Notes: a model not told the origin generated them from the sequence alone. A stretch of 8,610 bases of DNA from Christiangramia sp. (GCA_024635735.1 JAGXII010000214.1:1-8610); one strand, 5' to 3'; positions 1 to 6,170 are shown, counted from the first letter of the stretch. A program made the numbers and translations.

Positions 1-261
1 GCCTATAAGAGATGGAGTACTCCGGTTTCAGCATTTATCCTTACCATTATAGCGGTAGCTGTAGCTTCATTTAAACGAAGGGGAGGTATGGGAGTAAATC
101 TTGCGGTGGGAATCTCTCTTGCTTTTGTTTTTGTTTTCTTCGATAAAGTCTTCGGAACAATGGCTGAAAAGTCTACTTTTTCGCCATTAATTGCCGTTTG
201 GTTTCCAAATGTTGTTTTTGGAATCCTTGCGATCATACTCCTGTTCCGTGCTAAGCGCTAA
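1..261 (+). CDS. LptF/LptG (YjgP/YjgQ) family permease, C-terminal fragment
   Basis: Frame 1 is open from the window edge to a TAA at 259-261 and gives the last 86 residues of a membrane protein whose start lies outside the window. Three hydrophobic stretches are visible, at roughly residues 9-24, 33-51 and 60-81, and the protein ends in a short basic tail (FRAKR). The basic glycine-rich turn KRRGGMGVNLAVG followed by FDKVFGTMAEKSTFSPLIAVWFPN is the pattern of the final membrane segments of the YjgP/YjgQ permeases. In the known family these are the inner-membrane subunits of the LptBFG transporter, which extracts lipopolysaccharide and passes it to LptC and LptA. The fragment cannot separate LptF from LptG. 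No convincing terminator follows before accA, 98 bases downstream, so some read-through is possible. Confidence 0.85.
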   Translation, partial: AYKRWSTPVSAFILTIIAVAVASFKRRGGMGVNLAVGISLAFVFVFFDKVFGTMAEKSTFSPLIAVWFPNVVFGILAIILLFRAKR

Positions 262-319
262 AAGAAAAAATCATTCAAAATTTAAGTCCGGTCGGGGAAT
301 TCTATCCTCTAGAAGTTAT

Positions 320-327
320 TATATTTG
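320..327 (+). promoter_or_regulatory. Probable accA promoter, -7 element
   Basis: TATATTTG matches the Bacteroidota -7 consensus TAnnTTTG exactly. It would place the transcription start near 332 and give a leader of about 28 bases before accA. No TTTG -33 box is found at the expected distance, so the call rests on the -7 element alone. A short TTCTA/TAGAA inverted repeat (300-314) lies directly upstream. Confidence 0.55.
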
Positions 328-359
328 TAAGCTATAAAAAAATAAATACCATAATCTGT

Positions 360-1313
360 ATGGAATATTTAGATTTTGAACTACCTATTAAAGAGCTCGA
401 AGAGCAATATGCCAAAGCCTGTAATATTGGTGAAGAAAGTGAAGTAGATGTTACAGCTACCTGCAAGCAAATCGAGAAAAAATTAAAAGAAAAAAAGAAA
501 GAAATATATAAGAACCTTACGCCATGGCAAAGGGTTCAGCTTTCCAGACATCCCAATAGACCCTATACTCTTGATTATATCAATGCTATTTGCGGAGATA
601 CTTTTCTTGAACTTCATGGTGACAGGAATGTAAAGGACGATAAAGCGATGATCGGTGGTCTTGGTAAGGTCGAAGATCAGAGTTATATGTTCATTGGCCA
701 GCAGAAAGGTTTTAATACTAAAACCAGGCAATACCGAAATTTCGGGATGGCAAATCCAGAGGGATACAGGAAAGCCCTTAGATTGATGAAATCTGCTGAA
801 AAATTCGGAATTCCGGTTGTAACCTTTGTGGATACTCCGGGTGCCTATCCGGGTCTGGAAGCCGAAGAAAGAGGACAGGGAGAAGCAATTGCCAGAAATA
901 TTCTGGAAATGACCAGGCTAAAAGTGCCGATTATTGTAGTAATTATTGGTGAAGGTGCCAGTGGAGGCGCATTAGGTATTGGTGTAGGGGATAAGGTAAT
1001 GATGCTGGAAAATACCTGGTATTCGGTTATTTCTCCTGAATCGTGTTCTTCTATTCTATGGAGAAGCTGGGAATATAAAGAGGTTGCTGCAGAAGCCTTA
1101 AAACTTACCGCTATCGACATGAAGAAACAGAAACTTATCGATGAGATAATTAAAGAACCATTAGGTGGTGCTCACAGCAATAAAGAAGAGACTTATAATA
1201 AGGTAAAATCTGCAATTTCCCAAGCCTATTCTGAATGTAAAAACTTATCACCAGCCGAACTTGTAGAAAAGAGAATGGATAAGTATTTAGCGATGGGAGT
1301 ATTTAAAGGATAA
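360..1313 (+). CDS. accA: Acetyl-CoA carboxylase carboxyltransferase subunit alpha
   Basis: The 317-residue product has the usual AccA length (E. coli about 319). With AccD it forms the cytoplasmic carboxyltransferase that moves the carboxyl group from biotin on AccB to acetyl-CoA, giving malonyl-CoA, the first committed step of fatty acid synthesis. The N-terminal part is helical and lysine-rich (about residues 11-55), as in other AccA proteins. It is followed by the crotonase-like core with RHPNRPYTLDYI, GDRNVKDDKAMIGGLG, TPGAYPG (159-165) and the oxyanion-hole glycines GEGASGGALGIG (from 197). Near the C-terminus SPESCSSILWR and AEALKLTA are typical. There is no zinc-finger region, as expected because that belongs to AccD. 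The ATG start fits the start of the family and leaves a short leader after the -7 element. The gene appears monocistronic, with a strong terminator behind it. Confidence 0.97.
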   Translation: MEYLDFELPIKELEEQYAKACNIGEESEVDVTATCKQIEKKLKEKKKEIYKNLTPWQRVQLSRHPNRPYTLDYINAICGDTFLELHGDRNVKDDKAMIGGLGKVEDQSYMFIGQQKGFNTKTRQYRNFGMANPEGYRKALRLMKSAEKFGIPVVTFVDTPGAYPGLEAEERGQGEAIARNILEMTRLKVPIIVVIIGEGASGGALGIGVGDKVMMLENTWYSVISPESCSSILWRSWEYKEVAAEALKLTAIDMKKQKLIDEIIKEPLGGAHSNKEETYNKVKSAISQAYSECKNLSPAELVEKRMDKYLAMGVFKG

Positions 1314-1340
1314 GTTCTTTATTTATATAACATCATTCAT

Positions 1341-1370
1341 AAATCCGGGAAAGTGTTCTCGGATTTTTTT
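1341..1370 (+). terminator. Intrinsic terminator of accA
   Basis: An 11-bp stem pairs 1341-1351 with 1356-1366, including one G-T pair at 1348/1359, around the four-base loop AGTG. The right arm runs directly into seven T residues (1364-1370). It lies 28 bases after the accA stop and separates accA from dnaB. Confidence 0.9.
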
Positions 1371-1396
1371 ATCTTATTAACAAGAAAATTTAGTTA

Positions 1397-1426
1397 TTAA
1401 CAGGTAAATTGTTCATTACCTGTTAA
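1397..1426. repeat. Perfect 11-bp inverted repeat upstream of dnaB
   Basis: TTAACAGGTAA (1397-1407) is followed, after the eight-base spacer ATTGTTCA, by its exact reverse complement TTACCTGTTAA (1416-1426). Neither side has a T-run, so it is not an obvious terminator. It lies 57 bases before the dnaB start. An operator or an unrelated hairpin are both possible. It is discussed in the findings. Confidence 0.75.
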
Positions 1427-1469
1427 GTAAGAAAAAGGAGTTTCTTTAAGATTGTCTTAACAAATTTTT

Positions 1470-1477
1470 TACTTTCG
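1470..1477 (+). promoter_or_regulatory. Possible dnaB promoter, imperfect -7 element
   Basis: TACTTTCG differs from TAnnTTTG at one position. ATTG at 1451-1454 is the nearest -33-like match, but only 15 bases separate the two boxes, short of the usual 19-21. If the element is real, transcription would begin at about 1482-1483, so the message would be leaderless or nearly so. Confidence 0.3.
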
Positions 1478-1482
1478 TTACT

Positions 1483-3033
1483 ATGGAAAAAATCACCTCC
1501 CCCCAGAATTTTACATATAAAAAAACTAATGTAGTAAGCCTAGAAAAAGGAAAACTTCCTCCACAAGCAGTTGATTTAGAAGAAGTTGTGCTGGGAGCCA
1601 TGATGATCGATAAAAAAGGGGTAGACGAAATCATTGATATTTTACATCCCGAAGCATTTTATAAAACCGCTCATAATCTTATTTACGAGGCAATTAAAAA
1701 ATTATTCGATAATTCTGAGGCGATTGACTTATTAACGGTTTCCAATCAATTAAAGAAAGATGGAAATTTTGATAAAGTAGGTGGTGATTATTATTTGATT
1801 CAGTTAACACAAAAAGTGTCCAGTTCGGCACATATTGAATTTCATGCGAGGATCATCCTTCAGAAGTATATTCAAAGAAGTCTTATAAAAATCTCCAATG
1901 AAATTATTGAAGAAGCATTTGATGAAGGGACGGATGTTTTTGATCTTTTAGATAATGCCGAAGCAAAACTTTATGAGGTAACTCAGGGGAATATTAAACG
2001 TTCTACGGAAACAGCTCAAAGTCTGGTTATTCAGGCTAAAAAGAAAATTCAGGAAATATCTAATAAAGAAGGTTTGAGTGGTGTGCCTTCCGGATTCGAA
2101 AAGCTGGATCAATTAACCTCCGGCTGGCAGCCTTCAGATTTAATTATCGTGGCGGCACGTCCTGGTATGGGTAAAACGGCTTTGACTCTTTCCATGGCTC
2201 GAAATATAGCGGTAGATCAAGGTATTCCCGTAGCATTTTTCTCTCTGGAGATGTCTTCAGTACAGTTGATCACCCGTCTTATTTCTTCTGAAACTGGTTT
2301 GTCTTCCGAAAAATTAAGAACAGGTAAACTTGAACAGCACGAATGGGAGCAACTTAACGTGAAGGTAAAAGACCTTGAAAAAGCTCCATTATTTATTGAC
2401 GATACACCATCACTTTCAATTTTCGATTTACGTGCGAAGGCACGTCGACTGGCATCACAACACGGCATTAAAATGATCGTGATAGATTACCTTCAGTTAA
2501 TGACGGCCGGAGGAAGTCAGAAATGTGGAAACAGGGAACAGGAGATTTCTACAATTTCCCGTAACCTGAAAGCCCTGGCTAAGGAACTTGGTGTGCCGGT
2601 AATTGCACTATCCCAGCTTTCCCGTGCAGTGGAAACCCGTGGAGGAAGTAAAAGACCTTTACTTTCTGACCTTAGGGAATCCGGAGCGATTGAGCAGGAT
2701 GCCGATATTGTTTCTTTTATTTATCGTCCTGAATATTATAAGATAGAAGAATGGGATGATGAAGAAAGGACTCCTACTCAGGGACAGGCCGAATTTATTG
2801 TAGCCAAGCACCGTAACGGGGGATTGGAAAATATCAGGCTTAAATTCATTGGAGAACTCGGTAAATTTGATAATTTAGAAGACTTTAGTTTCCCGTCTGA
2901 AATTCCATCCAGTATGAATAGCAGAGATGATGATAGTTTTGGGAATCATAATTTACCTAATCCAAGTGCCGATGAGGCCTTTGGAAGTTCAATGAATTCT
3001 GATTATGATGATGATAATGACGTTCCGTTCTAA
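1483..3033 (+). CDS. dnaB: Replicative DNA helicase DnaB
   Basis: The hexameric helicase unwinds DNA ahead of the replication fork and recruits primase. The 516-residue product has the full family layout. The N-terminal primase-interaction domain begins at about residue 25 with LPPQAVDLEEVVLGAMMID. A linker to about 190 follows, and then the RecA-like motor. Visible motor motifs are Walker A ARPGMGKTAL (K231), the catalytic glutamate in FFSLEMS (E256), Walker B MIVIDYLQLM (D335), SDLRESGAIEQDAD (395-408) and the arginine-finger segment KHRNGG (442-447). No intein interrupts the motifs. The tail after about residue 470 is low-complexity and rich in Asn, Ser and Asp, ending YDDDNDVPF, which resembles the acidic tip of SSB. 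The ATG start places the conserved N-terminal motif at its usual distance. The gene probably heads a unit with the next two genes. Confidence 0.97.
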   Translation: MEKITSPQNFTYKKTNVVSLEKGKLPPQAVDLEEVVLGAMMIDKKGVDEIIDILHPEAFYKTAHNLIYEAIKKLFDNSEAIDLLTVSNQLKKDGNFDKVGGDYYLIQLTQKVSSSAHIEFHARIILQKYIQRSLIKISNEIIEEAFDEGTDVFDLLDNAEAKLYEVTQGNIKRSTETAQSLVIQAKKKIQEISNKEGLSGVPSGFEKLDQLTSGWQPSDLIIVAARPGMGKTALTLSMARNIAVDQGIPVAFFSLEMSSVQLITRLISSETGLSSEKLRTGKLEQHEWEQLNVKVKDLEKAPLFIDDTPSLSIFDLRAKARRLASQHGIKMIVIDYLQLMTAGGSQKCGNREQEISTISRNLKALAKELGVPVIALSQLSRAVETRGGSKRPLLSDLRESGAIEQDADIVSFIYRPEYYKIEEWDDEERTPTQGQAEFIVAKHRNGGLENIRLKFIGELGKFDNLEDFSFPSEIPSSMNSRDDDSFGNHNLPNPSADEAFGSSMNSDYDDDNDVPF

Positions 3034-3097
3034 TGTAAACAAGCTAAATTCAGCCAGAGAAAAATCTATATCCAAAAATATTATAAGCAGCAAAGTA

Positions 3098-4357
3098 TTG
3101 AAAAATGCCTTGCTGCTTTCTTTTTTATTGCTCTTCAGTTCGCAAATTTATGCTTCCAAGGTTCTTATTCCGATGGATGCCGAATCCCAGAGCAATCATT
3201 TAAAAGCCTACGGGATAGTTTATTATTCTCTCGAAAATCAATTAAATGTGAACTGGCTCCTTAATTACAGAGGAGGATCTTTTCTTATTTCAGATTCTGA
3301 AAAACTTAGAAAAGAGTGCCAGATACGTGGCGTTGATTTTGAACTTATAAGCGATAGTATGACGGGTTCTATTCTTGAAGAAATAAGCAGTCCGTCCAAA
3401 AATATGGAATCTGTGGCACTGGAAAAAGCACCGAAAATTGCAGTATACAGCCCTAGCGGAAATAAGCCATGGGATGATGCCGTTACAATGGCGCTTACCT
3501 ATGCTGAAATTCCTTATACCACGATCTATGATAAAGAGGTTTTAAACGATGCCCTGTTGCTTTATGACTGGCTACATCTACATCATGAGGACTTTACGGG
3601 GCAGTATGGTAAATTCTACCGAGCTTTTAGAACGGTGCCCTGGTATATTCAGGAGAAGAAGGAGGCAGAAGAACTTGCTGCTGAATTAGGATATTCCAAG
3701 GTTTCTGAAGAAAAACTGGCTGTTGCTTTAAAAATTCGTGATTATGTCGTTGGGGGTGGTTTTATGTTCGCCATGTGCAGTGCTACAGATAGTTTTGATA
3801 TCGCACTAGCAGCTGAAGGTGTGGATATCGCTGAACCAATGTTTGACGGAGATCCCAGCGAACCTGGTTACCAGTCTAAAATTGACTTTAATAAAACCTT
3901 TGCTTTTACAAATTTTGAACTGGAACGCAGCCCGATGGTCTATGAGTTTTCGAGTATTGATATGACTGCCAAGAGACAAATACAGAAGGAAAATGATTAT
4001 TTCACTTTAATGGATTATTCTGCCAAATGGGATGTGGTTCCTACGATGCTCACTCAAAATCATACAAGATTGATTAAAGGTTTTATGGGACAAACAACCA
4101 GTTACGATCCTGAAACCATTAAACCGGGAGTGTTGATTATGGGAGAAAGTAAGTTGAATGGGGAAGCCCGGTACATTCACGGTATAAAAGGAAAAGGATT
4201 TTTTACTTTTTACGGAGGTCATGATCCCGAAGATTATCAGCACAGGGTAGGGGATCCAAAAACTGAATTGGAATTACATCCAAACTCACCCGGTTATCGG
4301 CTTATTCTGAATAACGTTCTATTCCCTGCAGCTAAAAAGAAAGAGCAAAAAACATAA
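3098..4357 (+). CDS. Secreted Bacteroidota protein, usually labelled 'asparagine synthetase B'; function unknown
   Basis: I recognise this as a protein conserved in Flavobacteriia and often named asparagine synthetase B. It shows neither the N-terminal Cys2 glutaminase nor the SGGxDS ATP-binding loop of true AsnB, so I do not accept that function. With a TTG start at 3098 it has 419 residues and opens with a clean signal peptide, MKNALLLSFLLLFSSQIYA, probably cut after A19 by signal peptidase I, as no lipobox cysteine is present. The frame also stays open upstream to ATGs at 3005-3017 inside dnaB, which would give up to 450 residues with an unusually long basic extension. The mature part suggests a class I glutamine-amidotransferase-like or ThuA-like fold: KIAVYSPSGNKPWDDAV as a first strand and helix, YVVGGGFMFAMCSATDS (C227) like a nucleophile elbow, and GKGFFTFYGGHDPED (H375) like the ThuA C-terminal motif. 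The fold is inference. It lies between dnaB and yjbQ in a likely operon. Confidence 0.8.
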   Translation: MKNALLLSFLLLFSSQIYASKVLIPMDAESQSNHLKAYGIVYYSLENQLNVNWLLNYRGGSFLISDSEKLRKECQIRGVDFELISDSMTGSILEEISSPSKNMESVALEKAPKIAVYSPSGNKPWDDAVTMALTYAEIPYTTIYDKEVLNDALLLYDWLHLHHEDFTGQYGKFYRAFRTVPWYIQEKKEAEELAAELGYSKVSEEKLAVALKIRDYVVGGGFMFAMCSATDSFDIALAAEGVDIAEPMFDGDPSEPGYQSKIDFNKTFAFTNFELERSPMVYEFSSIDMTAKRQIQKENDYFTLMDYSAKWDVVPTMLTQNHTRLIKGFMGQTTSYDPETIKPGVLIMGESKLNGEARYIHGIKGKGFFTFYGGHDPEDYQHRVGDPKTELELHPNSPGYRLILNNVLFPAAKKKEQKT

Positions 4358-4369
4358 GTATTAATTTTT

Positions 4370-4792
4370 ATGAAAATTTTTCAGAAGGAAGTAAAACTTA
4401 AATCCAGGGAGCGCGGATTTCATCTTATTACTGAAGAGATTATTTCTCAATTTTCAGAAATCAAAAATATTGAAATTGGTTTCCTTCAGGTTTTTATCAA
4501 ACATACTTCTGCTGGATTAACAATTAATGAAAATGCAGATCCTACGGTAAGGGAAGATTTTGAAACTCATTTTGACAAAATGGTTCCCGAAAATCAGTCT
4601 AATTATAAACATACTCTGGAAGGGCCAGATGATATGCCTGCCCATATTAAATCATCCTTGACTGGTTCTTCTGTTCTTATCCCTGTAACTAACGGGAAAC
4701 TTAATCTAGGGACCTGGCAGGGTATCTATCTCTGTGAGCACAGAAATCATGGAGGAGCCAGGAAAGTGGTAATTACGGCCTACGGAAATTAG
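4370..4792 (+). CDS. YjbQ/UPF0047 family protein
   Basis: The 140-residue product matches the YjbQ/UPF0047 family in length and throughout its sequence. Family signatures are HTSAGLTINENADPTVREDF (45-64), HTLEGPDDMPAHIKSSL (81-97), NLGTWQGIYLCEHR (112-125) and a C-terminal ARKVVITAYG. The conserved histidines at 45, 81, 92 and 124 are those thought to form the metal or anion site of this small beta-rich fold. Some family members have weak thiamin-phosphate synthase activity and complement thiamin mutants, but the true physiological role is unsettled. The ATG lies 12 bases after the preceding stop, which implies co-transcription. There is no Shine-Dalgarno sequence. A bidirectional terminator follows within 10 bases. 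Family assignment is firm and function is not. Confidence 0.93.
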   Translation: MKIFQKEVKLKSRERGFHLITEEIISQFSEIKNIEIGFLQVFIKHTSAGLTINENADPTVREDFETHFDKMVPENQSNYKHTLEGPDDMPAHIKSSLTGSSVLIPVTNGKLNLGTWQGIYLCEHRNHGGARKVVITAYGN

Positions 4793-4800
4793 GGATAAAA

Positions 4801-4829
4801 AAAATCCGGCCCCATTGGAACCGGATTTT
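4801..4829. terminator. Bidirectional intrinsic terminator between convergent operons
   Basis: AAAATCCGG (4801-4809) pairs perfectly with CCGGATTTT (4821-4829) around an 11-base loop. Eight A residues at 4797-4804 supply a T-run for the - strand, and TTTT at 4826-4829 serves the + strand. It lies just after the yjbQ stop on one side and 20 bases after the rplT stop on the other, so it can end both operons. Confidence 0.88.
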
Positions 4830-4848
4830 ATAAGAGAGTATAATCGAT

Positions 4849-5193
4849 TTATTTTACTTTTTCTACAATCGCTTTAAAAGCCTCTGGGTTGTTCATCGCC
4901 AAATCGGCAAGAACCTTACGGTTCAATCCAATTTCACTGGCTTTAAGTTTCCCCATGAATTGAGAATAAGATAATCCTTCTTGTCTGGCTGCGGCGTTTA
5001 TACGCATAATCCATAAAGAACGGAAGTTGCGTTTCTTAGCTTTACGGTCTCTATATGCATAAAGCATAGCTTTATCAACCGCATTTTTAGCAACGGTCCA
5101 AACGTTTTTACGACGTCCGAAATATCCTTTTGCTTGCTTTAAAACTTTTTTTCTACGTGCCCTTTTGGCAACTGAGTTTACTGATCTTGGCAT
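4849..5193 (-). CDS. rplT: 50S ribosomal protein L20
   Basis: The 114-residue, strongly basic product is a complete L20 (family length about 115-120). It binds 23S rRNA early in large-subunit assembly. The N-terminal tail MPRSVNSVAKRARRKKVLKQ is the long basic arm that threads into rRNA, followed by AKGYFGRRKNVWTVAKNAV, AYRDRKAKKRNFRSLWI and INAAARQEGLSYSQFM, all characteristic. The ATG start matches the family. It is the last gene of the thrS-infC-rpmI-rplT operon. Unusually for this pair, 133 bases separate it from rpmI, and that gap holds a repeat-like palindrome. L20 represses its own operon in several bacteria by binding the leader RNA. I cannot demonstrate such a site here. Confidence 0.97.
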   Translation of the reverse strand: MPRSVNSVAKRARRKKVLKQAKGYFGRRKNVWTVAKNAVDKAMLYAYRDRKAKKRNFRSLWIMRINAAARQEGLSYSQFMGKLKASEIGLNRKVLADLAMNNPEAFKAIVEKVK

Positions 5194-5252
5194 ATTTTAC
5201 ATTTTTTTGTAGCAGGCGGTCAAAAACGACACTTTTAACTTAAACTTCAAAC

Positions 5253-5278
5253 TGTCACACTAGGCGCAGTCGAAGTGT
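5253..5278. repeat. Degraded copy of a dispersed flavobacterial repeat (REP-like)
   Basis: On the - strand 5274-5255 reads TTCGACTGCGCCTAGTGTGA. From memory, sequences very close to TTCGACTGCGCTCAGTGTGA recur between genes in many flavobacterial genomes, and this copy differs at two neighbouring positions. Flanks ACACT (5257-5261) and AGTGT (5274-5278) can pair. A genome-wide count is needed to confirm that it is a repeat here. Confidence 0.55.
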
Positions 5279-5326
5279 TGCCCGACTCCATGGTTAAATA
5301 ATTAATTAAACCTCAAGAGCTTCAAT

Positions 5327-5524
5327 TTACTTTAAACGTAATTGAAGTTTGACATTGTCCTTATCTGCATCATGTACCAAAGTACTGTGAGTTAAGGCTA
5401 GCTTACGTTTCTTAGACTTCTTTGTTAAGATGTGACTCTTAAACGCGTGCTTTCTTTTAATCTTACCTGTACCTGTTAGCTTAAAACGCTTCTTTGCACT
5501 GGATTTTGTTTTCATCTTAGGCAT
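5327..5524 (-). CDS. rpmI: 50S ribosomal protein L35
   Basis: The 65-residue basic product is a complete L35, a small late-assembling protein of the large ribosomal subunit. It opens [20 protein letters not shown] and continues [24 protein letters not shown], which is the family signature. The ATG start is standard. Upstream, AAGGAC lies 4 bases before the ATG (complement of 5529-5534), a Shine-Dalgarno-like match that is uncommon in this phylum and in this window. The gene sits 73 bases after infC and 133 bases before rplT in the usual order. A possible hairpin at the infC stop (5569-5600) lies between it and infC. No separate promoter is seen, so it probably depends on the thrS promoter. 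Confidence 0.96.
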
Positions 5525-5568
5525 TGCTGTCCTTTTTTATAATTAACTCTCTTATTCTTTTATATCAT

Positions 5569-5600
5569 TAATACCCATTCTACTATTGAGAAAGGTATTA
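5569..5600 (-). other. Possible RNA hairpin at the infC stop codon
   Basis: Outer arms TAATACC and GGTATTA (5569-5575 and 5594-5600) pair over 7 bp, and inside them TTCT (5578-5581) pairs with AGAA (5589-5592) around a seven-base loop. The outer arm includes the infC stop codon. No T-run follows on the - strand, so it is not a typical terminator. It could be a processing or translational-coupling element, or chance. Confidence 0.35.
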
Positions 5601-6155
5601 TTTTGATTTCTTAGTTGGAGATAAGAACATAGTCATTCTCTTACCTTCCAGCTTAGGCATTTGTTCTACTTTACCGTATTCTTCAAGGTCCTGAGCAAGT
5701 CTTAAAAGAAGGATTTCACCTTTATCTTTAAAGACGATGGAACGTCCTTTGAAAAATACAAAAGCCTTTAGCTTTGCGCCGTCCTTTAAGAATTTTTCAG
5801 CATTACGTTTTTTAAACTCGTAATCGTGATCATCTGTATTGGGACCAAATCGAATTTCTTTAACTACCACTTTACTGGCTTTGGCTTTCATGGCTTTCTC
5901 ACGTTTCTTTTGTTCATAAAGAAACTTTTTATAATCCATGACCTTTACCACCGGCGGTTTGGCGTTTGGAGAAATCTCAACCAGATCAAGCTCTTGTTCT
6001 TGTGCAATAGCAAGGGCTTTTCTAATTGGATATACATCCATTTCCACATTATCACCAACAAGGCGTACCTCGTCTGCTTTAATCTTTTCGTTGATTCGGT
6101 GTTGTTCTTCTTTTTGTCGGCCGAATCTATTCGGTTTTCTTCTACGTATTGCTAT
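5598..6155 (-). CDS. infC: Translation initiation factor IF-3, with an apparent AUA start codon
   Basis: IF-3 binds the 30S subunit, prevents early joining of the 50S subunit and checks the start codon and initiator tRNA. The conserved N-terminal domain includes HRINEKIKADEVRLVGDN, then ALAIAQEQELDLVEISPNAK and PPVVKVMDYKKFLYEQKKRE. The lysine-rich linker and the C-terminal domain follow (KEIRFGPNTDDHDYEFKKRN, ending MTMFLSPTKKSK). The first in-frame ATG/GTG/TTG is a GTG at 6047, which would remove the RINEKI block, so it cannot be the natural start. An in-frame TAA at 6161-6159 closes the frame upstream. Only GCC, then ATA at 6155-6153, remain before AIRRRKPNRF. Starting at that AUA gives MAIRRRKPNRF and 185 residues, as family members usually begin. 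A second AUA at 6149 is possible. The gene starts 15 bases after the thrS stop. E. coli infC uses AUU for self-regulation, so similar control is likely here. Confidence 0.93.
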   Translation of the reverse strand: MAIRRRKPNRFGRQKEEQHRINEKIKADEVRLVGDNVEMDVYPIRKALAIAQEQELDLVEISPNAKPPVVKVMDYKKFLYEQKKREKAMKAKASKVVVKEIRFGPNTDDHDYEFKKRNAEKFLKDGAKLKAFVFFKGRSIVFKDKGEILLLRLAQDLEEYGKVEQMPKLEGKRMTMFLSPTKKSK

Positions 6156-6170
6156 GGCTTAAAATTTAAA

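Noticed and set aside
3..236. Open frame on the - strand opposite the permease fragment
   Set aside because: It is a shadow of the hydrophobic LptF/LptG-type frame, with no family resemblance and no promoter.
300..314. TTCTA/TAGAA inverted repeat before the accA -7 box
   Set aside because: Only five bp. Its location is suggestive of an operator, but such short repeats are common by chance.
1431..1440. GAAAAAGGAG as a strong Shine-Dalgarno site
   Set aside because: It lies 42 bases before the dnaB ATG, and the only nearby start-like codon, TTG at 1452, runs into a stop after one more codon.
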